A DNA stretch of 64,000 bases from Sphingobacterium sp. PCS056 (lineage in GTDB: Bacteria; Bacteroidota; Bacteroidia; Sphingobacteriales; Sphingobacteriaceae). The notes under the pieces were generated by a model. It was given only the letters and a program-made list of their open reading frames with translations. It had not been told where the DNA came from and did not search any database. The translations under genes and the position numbers were made by a program. Positions within the stretch are counted from its first letter, which is position 1. The number at the start of each line of letters is the position of its first letter. Where the stretch lies: positions 4,588,001 through 4,652,000 of the forward strand of contig NZ_CP096883.1 in the NCBI RefSeq assembly GCF_023273895.1, read 5' to 3'. Positions 9,199-18,751 of this stretch are shown here, piece by piece.

Positions 9199-9945
9199 AT
9201 GATACAGATAGCGATTTTTAGCGATATACACGGCAATCTACCAGCATTGAAAGCCGTATTAGAAGATATTGACGCAAGAAAAATTGGGTACATATATTGT
9301 CTCGGTGATCTGGTGGATTTTGCTCCCTGGGGTAATGAAGTAATCGAATGTATCCGAGCAGAAAAGATCCCATGTATCATGGGAAATCACGATGAACGTA
9401 TTGCATTTGACTATCCGGTAATACCTTTGGAAAAGCATGATGAAAAAGAAACAGCTTGCCGCATACAAGCCATTAATCACTCTAAAAAGATCATAAATGA
9501 AGAAAACAAGCTATATTTAAGTCAGCTTCCATATTCAATGCAATTCGATTTTAAAGTAAAAACCAAAAATTGGCGTATCCAGTTGGTGCATGGTAGCTTA
9601 AAAAGCAATGAACAATACCTCTACGAATCAGAGCCAGACATCACTTTTAAACAGATATTCGACGAAACAAATGCTGACATATTGATTATGGGCCACACGC
9701 ATATTTCTTATATCAAACCTATTGCTAACAAATGGGCCATGAACACCGGTTCGGTCGGCCGTTCAAAGGAAGAAATTAGAGATGCCACTTATCTCTTGTT
9801 GCAACTATTAGAAGATAAGATACAAGCTAAAATCATCCGTATCCCTTATGATATTTCAGCGGTAACGAATGCAATAAAAGGCAGTGGAATACCTGATTTT
9901 TATGCCGACTTTTTACGATCACCACAGATCAATACAACGATATAG
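9199..9945 (+). CDS. Metallophosphoesterase (calcineurin-like)
   Basis: A 248-residue cytoplasmic phosphoesterase with all binuclear-metal motifs in order: SDIHGN (D and H ligands, residues 8-13), GDLVD, MGNHDE, LVHGS and MGHTH. This is the layout of the YfcE/YmdB-type phosphodiesterase-like family that often acts on cyclic or nucleic-acid-derived phosphodiesters, but the substrate is not known. The ATG at 9199 is preceded by an out-of-frame ATG at 9191. It is monocistronic, convergent with the cyclophilin gene. Confidence 0.87.
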   Translation: MIQIAIFSDIHGNLPALKAVLEDIDARKIGYIYCLGDLVDFAPWGNEVIECIRAEKIPCIMGNHDERIAFDYPVIPLEKHDEKETACRIQAINHSKKIINEENKLYLSQLPYSMQFDFKVKTKNWRIQLVHGSLKSNEQYLYESEPDITFKQIFDETNADILIMGHTHISYIKPIANKWAMNTGSVGRSKEEIRDATYLLLQLLEDKIQAKIIRIPYDISAVTNAIKGSGIPDFYADFLRSPQINTTI

Positions 9946-9985
9946 CGCCATCCATTTATAGAAGAATGGGCGAGGTATCAAAATC

Positions 9986-10624
9986 TTAATCTTTAATTTC
10001 TGATAGTTCAAAGCGAACTTGCTGCAACGGATAATCTTGAGAGTCTGTTTTCACTTTACTGATTTTTAAAATCACATCCAAACCTTCGTAAATTTCTCCA
10101 AACACGGTGAAATCATGATCTAATCGAGGCTGCCCCCCAATTTTTAAATAAGTTGAACGCTGATCAGCTGTATACTTAATATTCTTTTTCAATTCCAAAG
10201 CATCAAGTTCACTTGCTGTTATCTTTTTACCAACTACAAAATAGATTTGATTCAGGAAAGATGCCTTTTCTGAATTACCATCTCTTCCTGCCCCCAAAGC
10301 TCCAACTTTGTGAAATGCGCTTTCGTTAAATTCTGGAACAAGACGTGGTTTTTGCTTTGTTGGATCTGCAGCCTCACGCTTTTCAATATCAATATCATGC
10401 TCTCCCCCCTGCACCACAAAATCCGAAATAATGCGATTGAACAAAGCATCTTTATAAACTTTTGCCTCAATAGATTTTAAGATAAGATCACGATGTTCGG
10501 GGGTATAATCATATAAAAGAACTTTAAAGTTTCCGTAATCCGTTTGAAATAATAAACGATGTGTTTGACTTTTTCCAACTAATACAACGAACAAACATAA
10601 AAGTAAGAGTATGAATTTTTTCAT
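9986..10624 (-). CDS. Exported cyclophilin-type peptidyl-prolyl isomerase
   Basis: A 212-residue protein with a signal peptide (MKKFILLLLCLFVVLVGKSQ) and a cyclophilin core. The block FNRIISDFVVQGG corresponds to the conserved FHRxxxxFxxQGG, followed by the FGEIYEGLDVILKIS end strand. It catalyses cis-trans isomerisation of proline peptide bonds, here probably in the periplasm to help envelope proteins fold. An insertion around residues 95-150, rich in charged residues, is longer than in minimal cyclophilins. Isolated gene, followed leftward by the convergent phosphoesterase. Confidence 0.88.
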   Translation of the reverse strand: MKKFILLLLCLFVVLVGKSQTHRLLFQTDYGNFKVLLYDYTPEHRDLILKSIEAKVYKDALFNRIISDFVVQGGEHDIDIEKREAADPTKQKPRLVPEFNESAFHKVGALGAGRDGNSEKASFLNQIYFVVGKKITASELDALELKKNIKYTADQRSTYLKIGGQPRLDHDFTVFGEIYEGLDVILKISKVKTDSQDYPLQQVRFELSEIKD

Positions 10625-12133
10625 AAAATAAAATTTGAATGAAGGTAATTCATTTTTTAATAAATATAAAACAACACTCCAAATATTAAAGGCAACTTCA
10701 TCAATCCTACTATTTAGATACCTTATTTGAAATCATCGTATCATTACAAAAGCCAAGAACTGCCACCTTCATTCACTTTTTATACCCGCATGAGATATTA
10801 CCATTTATGACATCAAAATTTTAAGATAATTATGATTGAAAAAAGCATAATTATGCGTTAACTAAATAGTTGATAAACCGAAATAAGTTATCCATTTTTT
10901 TATGAAAAATATGTAAACAATAACTTTACATAAGATAATATAAAAATTTGAAAAACAAATTTATTGTATTTATAATTATGAAATTCGCAATGCTATTTTT
11001 AATTAAATTACGCTAACTTATATGACCCATGTATTTTTTATAAATCTTTTGCTCTCCAATATGAGAAATACTAAAAATAATAGCAATAAAAATAACGTTG
11101 CAATTATAGATACAGATATATGCAAAAACAACTTTAAATAACTGACAATGAATACATAAAAACATTAACACCCACATCAATACTCATTAGCCTTAGTATG
11201 ATATAAATTAAAGTAGAGCTTTTAAGTTTGTGACAGGACTATTAAGGACACAAATCAGGCATATAGCTGGTTCATCTTTCAAAAAAAACATCTTCAACTA
11301 AATATTAGAATCAAATTTGATTCCGATATTCCAGAAGTATATTGTTGCAACAGATGGAATAAAATTTACATTATAAAACACTACAAACCAGATTTAAAGC
11401 ATAAAATATATAAACCTTTAGTTTTATCATAAAATTTATCATTTAACTTATTTTTTTCAAAAACTGTAAATAATCATCCTTTCTAGTCTTGCATGGCTCA
11501 TTAAAGAAACGATATAATTTAATGACCTAAGTATGCGGCCTATCACCTACAAAAGTCCAAGCTACATGTCACGTGATCTCAGCAATTCAACTCAACAATT
11601 TTAATGCCCTATGTAAGCTTATCTTTTCACTTCGAACACCAGGGTAAGCCTTTAGGTAAATAATACGATATATCGCCTTATATACACCTTAATTCAAAAA
11701 AGATAAATAGAAGAGTTGACTTAAGATATTATTAAGCTCACATTACGAATAACTTCTATTTTAGATTTTGATTTCAATTAACCTACATTGATGGACATTT
11801 CGAATGATAAAAAATTGTAAAATTAAACTGAAATATCCTTCAAAAAAATGTTCATGATCACTGAGCTCAAACTATCCAAAACATCGTAAATACAAATAAA
11901 ATACTCAATTACAAACACATGCAATCAACATATAAACTAAAAGATGATATAAGACAACCATTAATCAATAACATTGAAAAATAAATCCTATCTGCCTACT
12001 GCTAACCTATGATATATTGAGGCAACAGCTACCTCTTCAAAAAATATGTGATAAACAATAATTATAAATTGTTCTCACTACCTAGATCCCTCCCCCCCTT
12101 CCTTGCTGACATCAAACATAAAAGATAGGACAC
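10625..12133. other. Long AT-rich region without a recognisable gene
   Basis: About 1.5 kb upstream of the cyclophilin gene. All frames are broken by frequent stops. The longest open stretch I found (about 11226-11432, + strand) lacks a good start and matches no family I know. No tRNA arm, rnpB or 6S-like core, insertion-sequence end or long repeat was recognised. It could hold small RNAs or a decayed gene. Confidence 0.5.
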
Positions 12134-12168
12134 AAAAAAAGACAAGACCTAATCTAGACCTTATCTTT
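12134..12168 (-). terminator. folB terminator
   Basis: A 14-bp stem with three G-T pairs (12138-12151 with 12155-12168, loop of 3) is followed, on the minus strand, by a run of seven T. It lies about 110 bases past the folB stop. Confidence 0.75.
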
Positions 12169-12280
12169 GATGATGTGTTGAACCATGCCTACTATACCAA
12201 TATCCGTCATCTTCTTAAAAACAGACGAGACTGTTTGTTTAAAGAGATATCACTTTCATTGATGATCTTTGTACGCTTTA

Positions 12281-12652
12281 TCAGCAAGATGAGCTACAGT
12301 AACGAACGGCAACTTTTGAATGAGCAGAATCACCACCAAAAGGGGGATTCAATTTTTTAATAGATACATCGATTGTTTTCGCAAAAGAAAATTTTGCATG
12401 GATAGCTTTCAAAATTTCATGAGCCGCCGACTCCAAAAGTTTACGTTTAGGTTTCATCACCTGATGGATGATTTGATATAAGATCTCGTAATTAACAGTC
12501 TTATCTAAATTTTCATGATCATCGATTCCTGCATCAAAACTTACTACAGCATGTACCAAAAATTCATTTCCTAAGATCTGCTCTTCCTCGTAAAATCCTA
12601 TGGGAGCAAATACACGAACATCTTCCAAAGAAACGGTTTGCAATATTTTCAT
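12281..12652 (-). CDS. folB: Dihydroneopterin aldolase
   Basis: A 123-residue enzyme of tetrahydrofolate synthesis that converts 7,8-dihydroneopterin to 6-hydroxymethyl-dihydropterin and glycolaldehyde in the cytoplasm. It matches the family end to end: VRVFAPIGFYEEEQ near the N-terminus with the pterin-site Glu, VNYEILYQII, LLESAAHEIL, and the catalytic Lys block IKKLNPPFGG. The length is normal. It is 150 bases from the FKBP gene on the same strand, so co-transcription is possible. No other folate gene is adjacent; folD is at 60.8 kb. Confidence 0.94.
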   Translation of the reverse strand: MKILQTVSLEDVRVFAPIGFYEEEQILGNEFLVHAVVSFDAGIDDHENLDKTVNYEILYQIIHQVMKPKRKLLESAAHEILKAIHAKFSFAKTIDVSIKKLNPPFGGDSAHSKVAVRYCSSSC

Positions 12653-12802
12653 ACTACAAACCTATATTTTTATTCTGAATAATGCGAGATATGAACGCAT
12701 TAAAAAAGCTTAAAGATTAATTATGATGGCAAGTAACCTTGTTGAGCATGCTCATTGAAAGATTTTATAGCAAAACCAGAGCACCGTGTGTCATCACTTA
12801 TT

Positions 12803-13237
12803 CTAATGAACAGAAACCAATTCTACTTCAAATATTAATACTGCATTTCCACCAATTTCTTTTGAAACACTCAATTCACCATACCCTAGCGAAGCTGGAA
12901 TAAACAACCGCCATTTACTACCTTCCTTCATCAATTGCAAGGCTTCGGTCCAACCAGCGATGACCTCGTTAACAGGAAACGAAGCAGGCTTTTTACGTTT
13001 CTCTGTAGAATCAAAGATAGTACCGTTGATGAGCCGGCCTTCGTAAAAGCATTTGACACTATTGGTCAATTTTGGGCTTTTACCTGTTCCTTCCACAATG
13101 ATTTCATACTGCAAACCCGACGGTAAACTAATAACTGTATCCCGCAGCGCATTTTCCTTAAGAAACACTTCGCCCTCAATTAAATTTTTTTTAGCCTCTA
13201 AGCGTAACTTTTTCAAATATCCTGTTGCGTTAGCCAT
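12803..13237 (-). CDS. FKBP-type peptidyl-prolyl isomerase
   Basis: 144 residues from the ATG of MANATGYLKKLRL; a longer in-frame start 39 bases upstream lacks support. The C-terminal two thirds is an FKBP fold: VKCFYEGRLINGTIFDST, FPVNEVIAGWTEALQLM, GSKWRLFIPASLGYG and VLIFEVELV. The N-terminal helix is the short dimerisation-like region seen in FkpA/Mip relatives. No signal peptide is seen from this start, which suggests a cytoplasmic location; this is less certain than the fold. Confidence 0.88.
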   Translation of the reverse strand: MANATGYLKKLRLEAKKNLIEGEVFLKENALRDTVISLPSGLQYEIIVEGTGKSPKLTNSVKCFYEGRLINGTIFDSTEKRKKPASFPVNEVIAGWTEALQLMKEGSKWRLFIPASLGYGELSVSKEIGGNAVLIFEVELVSVH

Positions 13238-13416
13238 ATATTTTTCTTTCAAAATTATAGAATTTGTTTTATACACAATAATATTTTAAAGCTATATAAC
13301 ACAGATTCATTCTTTATCATAATTTTACACTAGTTCAGATGATCTCCTCCCCCATTCCTATACCTTCTCCGTTCTTGAGCATTTATATCTAAACTCAAAA
13401 AAATAGCAAGTATCCG

Positions 13417-14325
13417 CTACTCATTTATCATCCAATCGAAAACAACAGAAACCGGCCAATGATCCGATAACGGTTCTCCCAATTTATCTACAAACTTTTC
13501 GCGTTCCACTTCATATTTTTTTGGCATCAAAGTGATCTGTTCATTGCTTCTAAACATGATTTTATCAATCGATTCGGATTCATTATCGATATCCATAATA
13601 TCCATACATAAAAATAAAGGATCTATCGTAGGCATCACATCATCACGCTCGAGCATTATCCAGCTATCTTGCAAATGCGTCTTAACCATAAATTCTTCTA
13701 GATTGTCTTCTGAAAAAGCAAAATGGGAATTGAAATCTCCGGCGACTATGATAGCTTTTCCAACGGAATGTTTATTGATATAATTTGCCAACTGAAGATA
13801 ATTTGCTCTTCTAGCTTTTGCAGCCCTAGGGTGATCCTGTGAATTGGCATGAATATTATAAAAATCAACCGCAACGCCCAAAGCAAGATGCATCGTACAA
13901 TGACTAAAGCCCTTTGGAGTCAATCGATCAGAACCGGTCCTATTCTGCCATTCGACCCGCTTAAAATTGGTGATCGGATATTTAGACAAACTATCCAGTC
14001 CATCACCAAATATAGCTAATCCCATACTGATCGTACGATAAGGATGCAAATTACCGCTTTGGTACAAATAATAGTTATAATTAAAGTCCTCTTGAATATG
14101 GGCGACATCAAAATCATTCACGAGCGACCCAATATGTGCAATACTAGAAGACCGATCTGTTTTAGCAGATGAGATTACTTGAGGAAGTCCCGCGATATTA
14201 TAGGTAATAACAGAAAAATTGCCCGATTTAGCATCGAGCAATTCATATTCTTTTTCTTCGATAAAAACACGGACTCTTCTTCTTGTCAAAGATTTCCATA
14301 CTTCTAGTATGTATTGAAAAAACAT
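13417..14325 (-). CDS. Endonuclease/exonuclease/phosphatase (EEP) family protein
   Basis: A 302-residue metal-dependent hydrolase of the EEP fold. The motifs are in order: TYNIAGLP (about residue 40), the metal-binding Glu in HIQED, the NIHANSQ strand, AGDFNS (about 195) and the C-terminal SDHWP with catalytic Asp-His. The first 35 residues (MFFQYILEVWKSLTRRRV) look like a short amphipathic or membrane-associated leader, not a classic signal peptide. The substrate may be nucleic acid, inositol phosphate or sphingomyelin; the sequence does not decide. It sits 91 bases from the DUF3050 gene, same strand, possibly co-transcribed. Confidence 0.85.
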   Translation of the reverse strand: MFFQYILEVWKSLTRRRVRVFIEEKEYELLDAKSGNFSVITYNIAGLPQVISSAKTDRSSSIAHIGSLVNDFDVAHIQEDFNYNYYLYQSGNLHPYRTISMGLAIFGDGLDSLSKYPITNFKRVEWQNRTGSDRLTPKGFSHCTMHLALGVAVDFYNIHANSQDHPRAAKARRANYLQLANYINKHSVGKAIIVAGDFNSHFAFSEDNLEEFMVKTHLQDSWIMLERDDVMPTIDPLFLCMDIMDIDNESESIDKIMFRSNEQITLMPKKYEVEREKFVDKLGEPLSDHWPVSVVFDWMINE

Positions 14326-14416
14326 AAGTGCTTATAACTAGTCTATTGATCTATGACAAATATAGAATGCTTATATTAAATTACAATAATCCTATAATTA
14401 AACTTCCATCAATCAT

Positions 14417-15181
14417 TTATAACGCCGAATCAATCGCATCCCACAATTTAATTCTCTTTTCTAAGGCTAATTTAGAAACTTCTTCAACTTGCTTCCACTT
14501 CGAAGCATCATCACCACAGAGTTCCATAATCATCTTCATCGCCAGCGGCCCATGTTCATCACCATCCAACTCGATATGTCTCTCAAAGTAGTACAATAGT
14601 TTTTCTAAATTAGAGTCTGGAAAATTGAGCTGGATCTCTTTCAGTATCGATGAAAACATATCGGGAATCAAATCTTCGCGACCAAATGTGAATGCTGCAG
14701 CGATCTCATGTGCGCTACCATTTTCGATAACATCAAAAGTAAATGCCAAAAACTCTTTTATATTGGGGTGCAAAGCACTATCTTCGATCACCTGCAATAC
14801 TGCGGAACCTGCATATACCTGTTCCAAAAATTGATTAATTTCATGGCTATCCCCTCCCAGCGCATGCAACGCATCCAGATACATCTCAAAGTGACTTAAT
14901 CTTCTACCGTCGATATACTCATCCGATTCCTCAGCAACAACAATTTCATTAATTAAATATCTCGTGTTGGGAAATTTTGAAGGATACCATGGAGTAGTTG
15001 TACAGGTTAGTTTTTGTTGCAATGCCTTTAATAGCGACATAAAATCCCAAACTGCATAGATATGTCCCTGCATAAAAACCTGCAGATCTTCAATAGTTTT
15101 TATTTTAGAATAAAGAGGATGGACAAGGAGTTGATTTCTTTCGACCGCAATATAGGCATTAACGTTTTTAATGTGTTCCAT
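14417..15181 (-). CDS. DUF3050 domain protein (haem-oxygenase-like fold)
   Basis: A 254-residue all-helical protein matching DUF3050 along its length: NQLLVHPLYSKIKTIEDLQVFMQGHIYAVWDFMSL, then YLINEIVVAEESDE, HFEMYLDAL, ATAF-like helix AAAFTFGREDLIP, and YFERHIELDGDEHGP. His and Glu residues at the helix positions are as in haem-oxygenase-like di-iron or cofactor folds, so an oxidase-like role is possible but unproven. No signal peptide. A short dyad (GTTCTCA-AAA-TGAGAAC) lies 27-43 bases upstream of the ATG and might be an operator. Confidence 0.85.
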   Translation of the reverse strand: MEHIKNVNAYIAVERNQLLVHPLYSKIKTIEDLQVFMQGHIYAVWDFMSLLKALQQKLTCTTTPWYPSKFPNTRYLINEIVVAEESDEYIDGRRLSHFEMYLDALHALGGDSHEINQFLEQVYAGSAVLQVIEDSALHPNIKEFLAFTFDVIENGSAHEIAAAFTFGREDLIPDMFSSILKEIQLNFPDSNLEKLLYYFERHIELDGDEHGPLAMKMIMELCGDDASKWKQVEEVSKLALEKRIKLWDAIDSAL

Positions 15182-15602
15182 TTCTAATGATTTGAACGCA
15201 AAAATAGGTTCTCAAAATGAGAACTCCTCAGTTTAAAAAAAAATTGACTTCCTATTTACATACGTTACTTAAAAATAGAAAAGCTTGAAGTGGGGAACCT
15301 CAAGCTTATCGTTAGCCATATATTAACCTATTTTATGAAAAGTATTTGTAATTAAAACGACCGCATTTTTGAATTATTGTGCTTCGTTATATTTTTTTTA
15401 AAAAAATTATTTTTTAAATCTCATTTTAAAAATAATTTATGCTCTTACAGATCCCTTTGCGAGCACATGCTTTTATTATATAACGTGATATGTGACCGTT
15501 TATTATTTGTTTAAAATAAATAATGCAATATGCAAGTTACTTTAAACTTCTCCCGTATATTTATTGTTATAGCATTGTCACATACATTAAAGCACCATCA
15601 AT
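15182..15602. other. Divergent intergenic region with two dyads
   Basis: This 421-base, very AT-rich region lies between the DUF3050 gene (-) and the PPK2 gene (+). It holds a dyad at 15208-15224 (arms GTTCTCA/TGAGAAC) and a hairpin at 15281-15307 (arms AAGCTTGA/TCAAGCTT, extended inward past one mismatch). No short gene was recognised. Confidence 0.5.
15281..15307. repeat. Isolated hairpin
   Basis: An inverted repeat with arms AAGCTTGA and TCAAGCTT, extended inward past one A-C mismatch, loop GGGGA. On the minus strand it is followed by TTCTATTTTT, terminator-like, yet no gene reads into it from the right. Confidence 0.55.
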
Positions 15603-16412
15603 ATGGCAGATTTCAATTTAGAAGATTTCGTAAACATTTTAAACAACAAAGAGGTTTTTCAATACTTAATCGATCAAAAGGTAATTAAGGAAAAAAAGTT
15701 TTTAGAAACATATGAATATGAAAAAGAATTACATGAGTTACAAATTGAGCTCACGTCAATTCAAAATAAAGTCATTAAAGAAAACAAACGTGTCCTGATT
15801 ATTTTCGAAGGAAGGGATGCGGCAGGCAAAGGTGGTACTATAGAAAGGTTAGTTGAATATTTAAATCCTAAAAAACTACGTGTAGTGAGTCTACCCAAGC
15901 CTACAGCAGAAGAATCCACCCAATGGTATTTTCAACGTTACTTCAAGCAGCTGCCCAATGCCGGCGAGATCGTATTCTTCGACAGAAGCTGGTACAATCG
16001 AGCAGTAGTCGAGCCCGTTTTTGAATTTTGCACCCAAGAACAGCACAACCTGTTTTTAAAACAAGTCAATGAAGTCGAAGAGCTGTTGATACAAGACGGT
16101 ATTATCTTAATCAAATTTTTCTTAACCATCTCTAAAGAAGAGCAAGCTAAAAGATTGGAGGAAAGAAAAACTGATGTCCTTAAACAATGGAAAATTGGAC
16201 CGCTAGACCAACAAGCTCAGGAAAAATGGAATGATTACACCAGCTATATCAAAACATTATTTAAATCTACTGGAACAAAGCTGTCACCATGGATTGAAAT
16301 TGAAACGGATAATAAGAAAAAAGCCCGTCTAGAAGCCTTTAAGATTATTATCAACCAAATCTCAGATCAAAAAGGAGAAAAATTAGAAGATTTTGTTAAA
16401 ATCCACAACTAA
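15603..16412 (+). CDS. ppk2: Polyphosphate kinase 2 (PPK2) family
   Basis: A 269-residue P-loop kinase that transfers phosphate between polyphosphate and nucleotides in the cytoplasm. The Walker A motif GRDAAGKGG is at residues 70-78 and the Walker B/FDRSWYNR segment at 126-133, with the lid Arg block EEQAKRLEERK following. The preference (ADP, GDP or AMP phosphorylation) cannot be set by eye; single-domain PPK2 of this size are usually class I. It is monocistronic behind a 421-base AT-rich upstream region. The gene is convergent with the beta-barrel gene, with only 24 bases between. Confidence 0.93.
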   Translation: MADFNLEDFVNILNNKEVFQYLIDQKVIKEKKFLETYEYEKELHELQIELTSIQNKVIKENKRVLIIFEGRDAAGKGGTIERLVEYLNPKKLRVVSLPKPTAEESTQWYFQRYFKQLPNAGEIVFFDRSWYNRAVVEPVFEFCTQEQHNLFLKQVNEVEELLIQDGIILIKFFLTISKEEQAKRLEERKTDVLKQWKIGPLDQQAQEKWNDYTSYIKTLFKSTGTKLSPWIEIETDNKKKARLEAFKIIINQISDQKGEKLEDFVKIHN

Positions 16413-16436
16413 GATCCGTTCATGGAAAAGAGCATT

Positions 16437-17117
16437 TTATTGCTGCTCTTTTCCACTAATTGACCCTTCCACACCGATTACTTTAATCACCTTATCACCT
16501 AATCCTGTTATATCAGACTTTAGTCCAACCATGACAGTCATAATATTGATGGGTGTTTCTTGAATTTTATTAAAAGAATGCAGATAGCCGATTTCCAAAC
16601 CGAGGAAAAAACCATTGAAACGATAGTCAGCACCAACACCTAATTTACCAGAAAAAGAAAATTTCTTCTGGTTTTCAATTTTAGCAATATTATTCATCGC
16701 ATCCACCTTTACCCTAGGTTCGGTCAGCAAACCCACGCCGGGACCTGCATAAGCATAAGCATTCAATTTTTTCAGTTGCTTACGAATGCCTCCTGCCAAT
16801 GAAAAAGTGTAAAAATTAGCATTTGCATCCTCGATCTTAAAAGGATATTGATTATCCTGAATTTTTTGATCATAATCAAAAGACAATGTATATAAAGCAG
16901 GATAAAGATAATATTTAGGATTTTTTAAAGAAATGTCCAATCCTAAACTACCAGAGAATTTTGGTGATAAAACCTCTTTAGTCTTACCCAACGGAAAGCC
17001 CATACCTGTCCCTCCAAAATAGTAAACCTTACGATAATGTAAAGTATCGACACCAGATTGAGCAAAAACAGAGCAACACAAAAACAGACAAAAAATAGTC
17101 GTTAAAATTCTCTTCAT
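16437..17117 (-). CDS. Outer-membrane beta-barrel protein with signal peptide
   Basis: 226 residues from the ATG of MKRILTTIFCLFLCCSVFAQ, which is a clean signal peptide; an ATG 54 bases upstream would put 18 odd residues in front. The mature part alternates short polar/aromatic strands with Gly turns (FYTFSLAGGIRKQL, YAYAGPGVGLL, FFLGLEIGYLH), as in small porin-like or OmpW/PorT-like barrels. No specific family is recognised. It may be co-transcribed with the upstream WbqC-like gene (65 bases). Confidence 0.72.
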   Translation of the reverse strand: MKRILTTIFCLFLCCSVFAQSGVDTLHYRKVYYFGGTGMGFPLGKTKEVLSPKFSGSLGLDISLKNPKYYLYPALYTLSFDYDQKIQDNQYPFKIEDANANFYTFSLAGGIRKQLKKLNAYAYAGPGVGLLTEPRVKVDAMNNIAKIENQKKFSFSGKLGVGADYRFNGFFLGLEIGYLHSFNKIQETPINIMTVMVGLKSDITGLGDKVIKVIGVEGSISGKEQQ

Positions 17118-17182
17118 AAAAAATGAATCTATTATTGCAAAACAATAATAGCATCGAAAAGTTTTGTACAAGCTTAAATATA

Positions 17183-17794
17183 TTAAAAATAATTTTTTGA
17201 TTGCGGACCCTGGCTAAACAATAAATCCACAATACTTAAGTCTGGATAAAAGCCATTCTTCTCTTCAAAAACCTGATAATAAGGTTTAGGATTTAATAGA
17301 AGGCTTTCTTTCTTAGGATGAATACGATCTCTAAAATCCAACGCATCGGGCACTGCTCTAAAATACTCATCTGTAAAAGACAATTCACGTTTCAATTTTA
17401 ATGACTTTAATAAAAGTTCTAATTGAGCAATATTGAAATCAAATAAAAAGTCAAACTTTTTCGTATAAAATTGAGCAAAATCATCCTCGTAATATTCAAA
17501 ATAGGCAGAATTTCGATAGGCCGCCTGCAGACTTAACCAATGCAACCTTTGCCAATCAAATTCATAAGAAATTCGTTTTTCAGACATTGGAGAACGTTCT
17601 CTTTTACTATGCTGAATAGGTACAATCAATTCCTGTATACCATTCGCAGTCGCAATACGTGCTCTTGATCGATAGGTTTGTTTTTGGAAATTATCGAACT
17701 TCTCAATCAAAATAGGCAACGCATTTTGTTGAATACAATGAAAATAAGAAACTGGGGGTAAGTAGCAAGTCGTTAATAATAAATGAGTTGACAT
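17183..17794 (-). CDS. WbqC-like family protein
   Basis: A 203-residue cytoplasmic protein. The opening LLTTCYLPPVSYFHCIQQ, the YRSRARIATANGIQELIVPI strand pair, and HWLSLQAAYRNSAYFEYYEDDF are the conserved blocks of the WbqC family, which occurs in many surface-polysaccharide clusters. The activity is not established for the family. Here it is beside, and divergent from, a lipid-A-type acyltransferase and a family 2 glycosyltransferase, which agrees with an envelope role (inference). Confidence 0.85.
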   Translation of the reverse strand: MSTHLLLTTCYLPPVSYFHCIQQNALPILIEKFDNFQKQTYRSRARIATANGIQELIVPIQHSKRERSPMSEKRISYEFDWQRLHWLSLQAAYRNSAYFEYYEDDFAQFYTKKFDFLFDFNIAQLELLLKSLKLKRELSFTDEYFRAVPDALDFRDRIHPKKESLLLNPKPYYQVFEEKNGFYPDLSIVDLLFSQGPQSKNYF

Positions 17795-17884
17795 AAAAAT
17801 CGTTGAATTTTACTTTATCTAGGGCAAAAATAACTTAAATTAGGGATATTTGCAGTTAAGATTTACAATAGTTACAAAGTATAC

Positions 17885-18751
17885 ATGAAACAAAAAGCAC
17901 TATCAGCACTTTTATATCTCTTCGCTTTGCTGCCGTTTTGGTTCATCTATCTTTTATCTGATATTTTATACTATATCTTATATTATATTATTCAATATCG
18001 TAAAGATGTCGTATTTGAAAACCTTAAAAACTCTTTTCCAGAAAAAAGTAAAAGTGAAATCGTCACGATAGCCAAGAAATTTTACCGTTTTTTTCCAGAT
18101 CTGCTTTTAGAATGTCTAAAATTTAAGACCATCAGCCGTGCAGAAGTTAACCGGAGAATTACACTTGAAGATGAACACGAATTAAAAAGACATCTCGAAC
18201 AAAATAAAACAGTCATCGCCGTTACCGCCCATTATTGCAATTGGGAATATGGAATCCATCGCTTAGGTGCTATCACAGAAGCACCCACCCTCATCGTATA
18301 CAAACCACTCAATAATAAAATCATTGATCAGGTCTACAATGAAGTTCGTGCTCGATTTGGAGCTATTATGGTACCCATGAAACAAATCGTGAGACATTTG
18401 GTTAAACTAAGAGGTCAGCCAAGTGTGAGTGTTTTTGTTGCAGATCAAGCCCCATTATATTCGGACGCTGATTATTTTTTGCAATTCCTAAATCAAGAAA
18501 CTCTTGTCTACACGGGTGTCGAGCGCATTTCTAAAATGACTAATGGACCTGTTGTATTTTGCCATATTGGAAGAAAAGAAAAAAGAGGATATTATTTTTG
18601 TAAATTCACAACATTAATTGAAGATCCATCTTCATATTCAGATAAGGAAATTACTCATATTCACAATGCTTTTACGGAAAAAATAATCCGCAAAGAACCC
18701 GAGTATTGGCTTTGGACCCACAGAAGATGGAAAAGAAAACGTAGAAAATGA
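17885..18751 (+). CDS. Lysophospholipid / lipid A-type acyltransferase (LpxL/HtrB family)
   Basis: A 288-residue inner-membrane acyltransferase. The N-terminal hydrophobic segment spans residues 5-35 and is followed by the catalytic HxxxxE box at His116-Glu121 (AHYCNWEYG), as in LpxL/HtrB, which add secondary acyl chains to lipid A. Length fits. Its last codons overlap the ATG of the glycosyltransferase by 4 bases (ATGA), so the two are translationally coupled and probably act on the same envelope glycolipid. Confidence 0.88.
   Translation: MKQKALSALLYLFALLPFWFIYLLSDILYYILYYIIQYRKDVVFENLKNSFPEKSKSEIVTIAKKFYRFFPDLLLECLKFKTISRAEVNRRITLEDEHELKRHLEQNKTVIAVTAHYCNWEYGIHRLGAITEAPTLIVYKPLNNKIIDQVYNEVRARFGAIMVPMKQIVRHLVKLRGQPSVSVFVADQAPLYSDADYFLQFLNQETLVYTGVERISKMTNGPVVFCHIGRKEKRGYYFCKFTTLIEDPSSYSDKEITHIHNAFTEKIIRKEPEYWLWTHRRWKRKRRK

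Noticed and set aside
11226..11432. Open stretch of about 67 codons in the gene-free region
   Set aside because: No ATG near its start, no Shine-Dalgarno, no family resemblance; expected by chance in 1.5 kb.
12103..12360. 85-codon + strand frame left of folB
   Set aside because: It overlaps the folB coding end and contains the folB terminator; no family match.
16424..16454. 11-bp stem between ppk2 and the convergent beta-barrel gene as a terminator
   Set aside because: It overlaps the last codons of the beta-barrel gene and has no T-run on either side; not listed as a feature.
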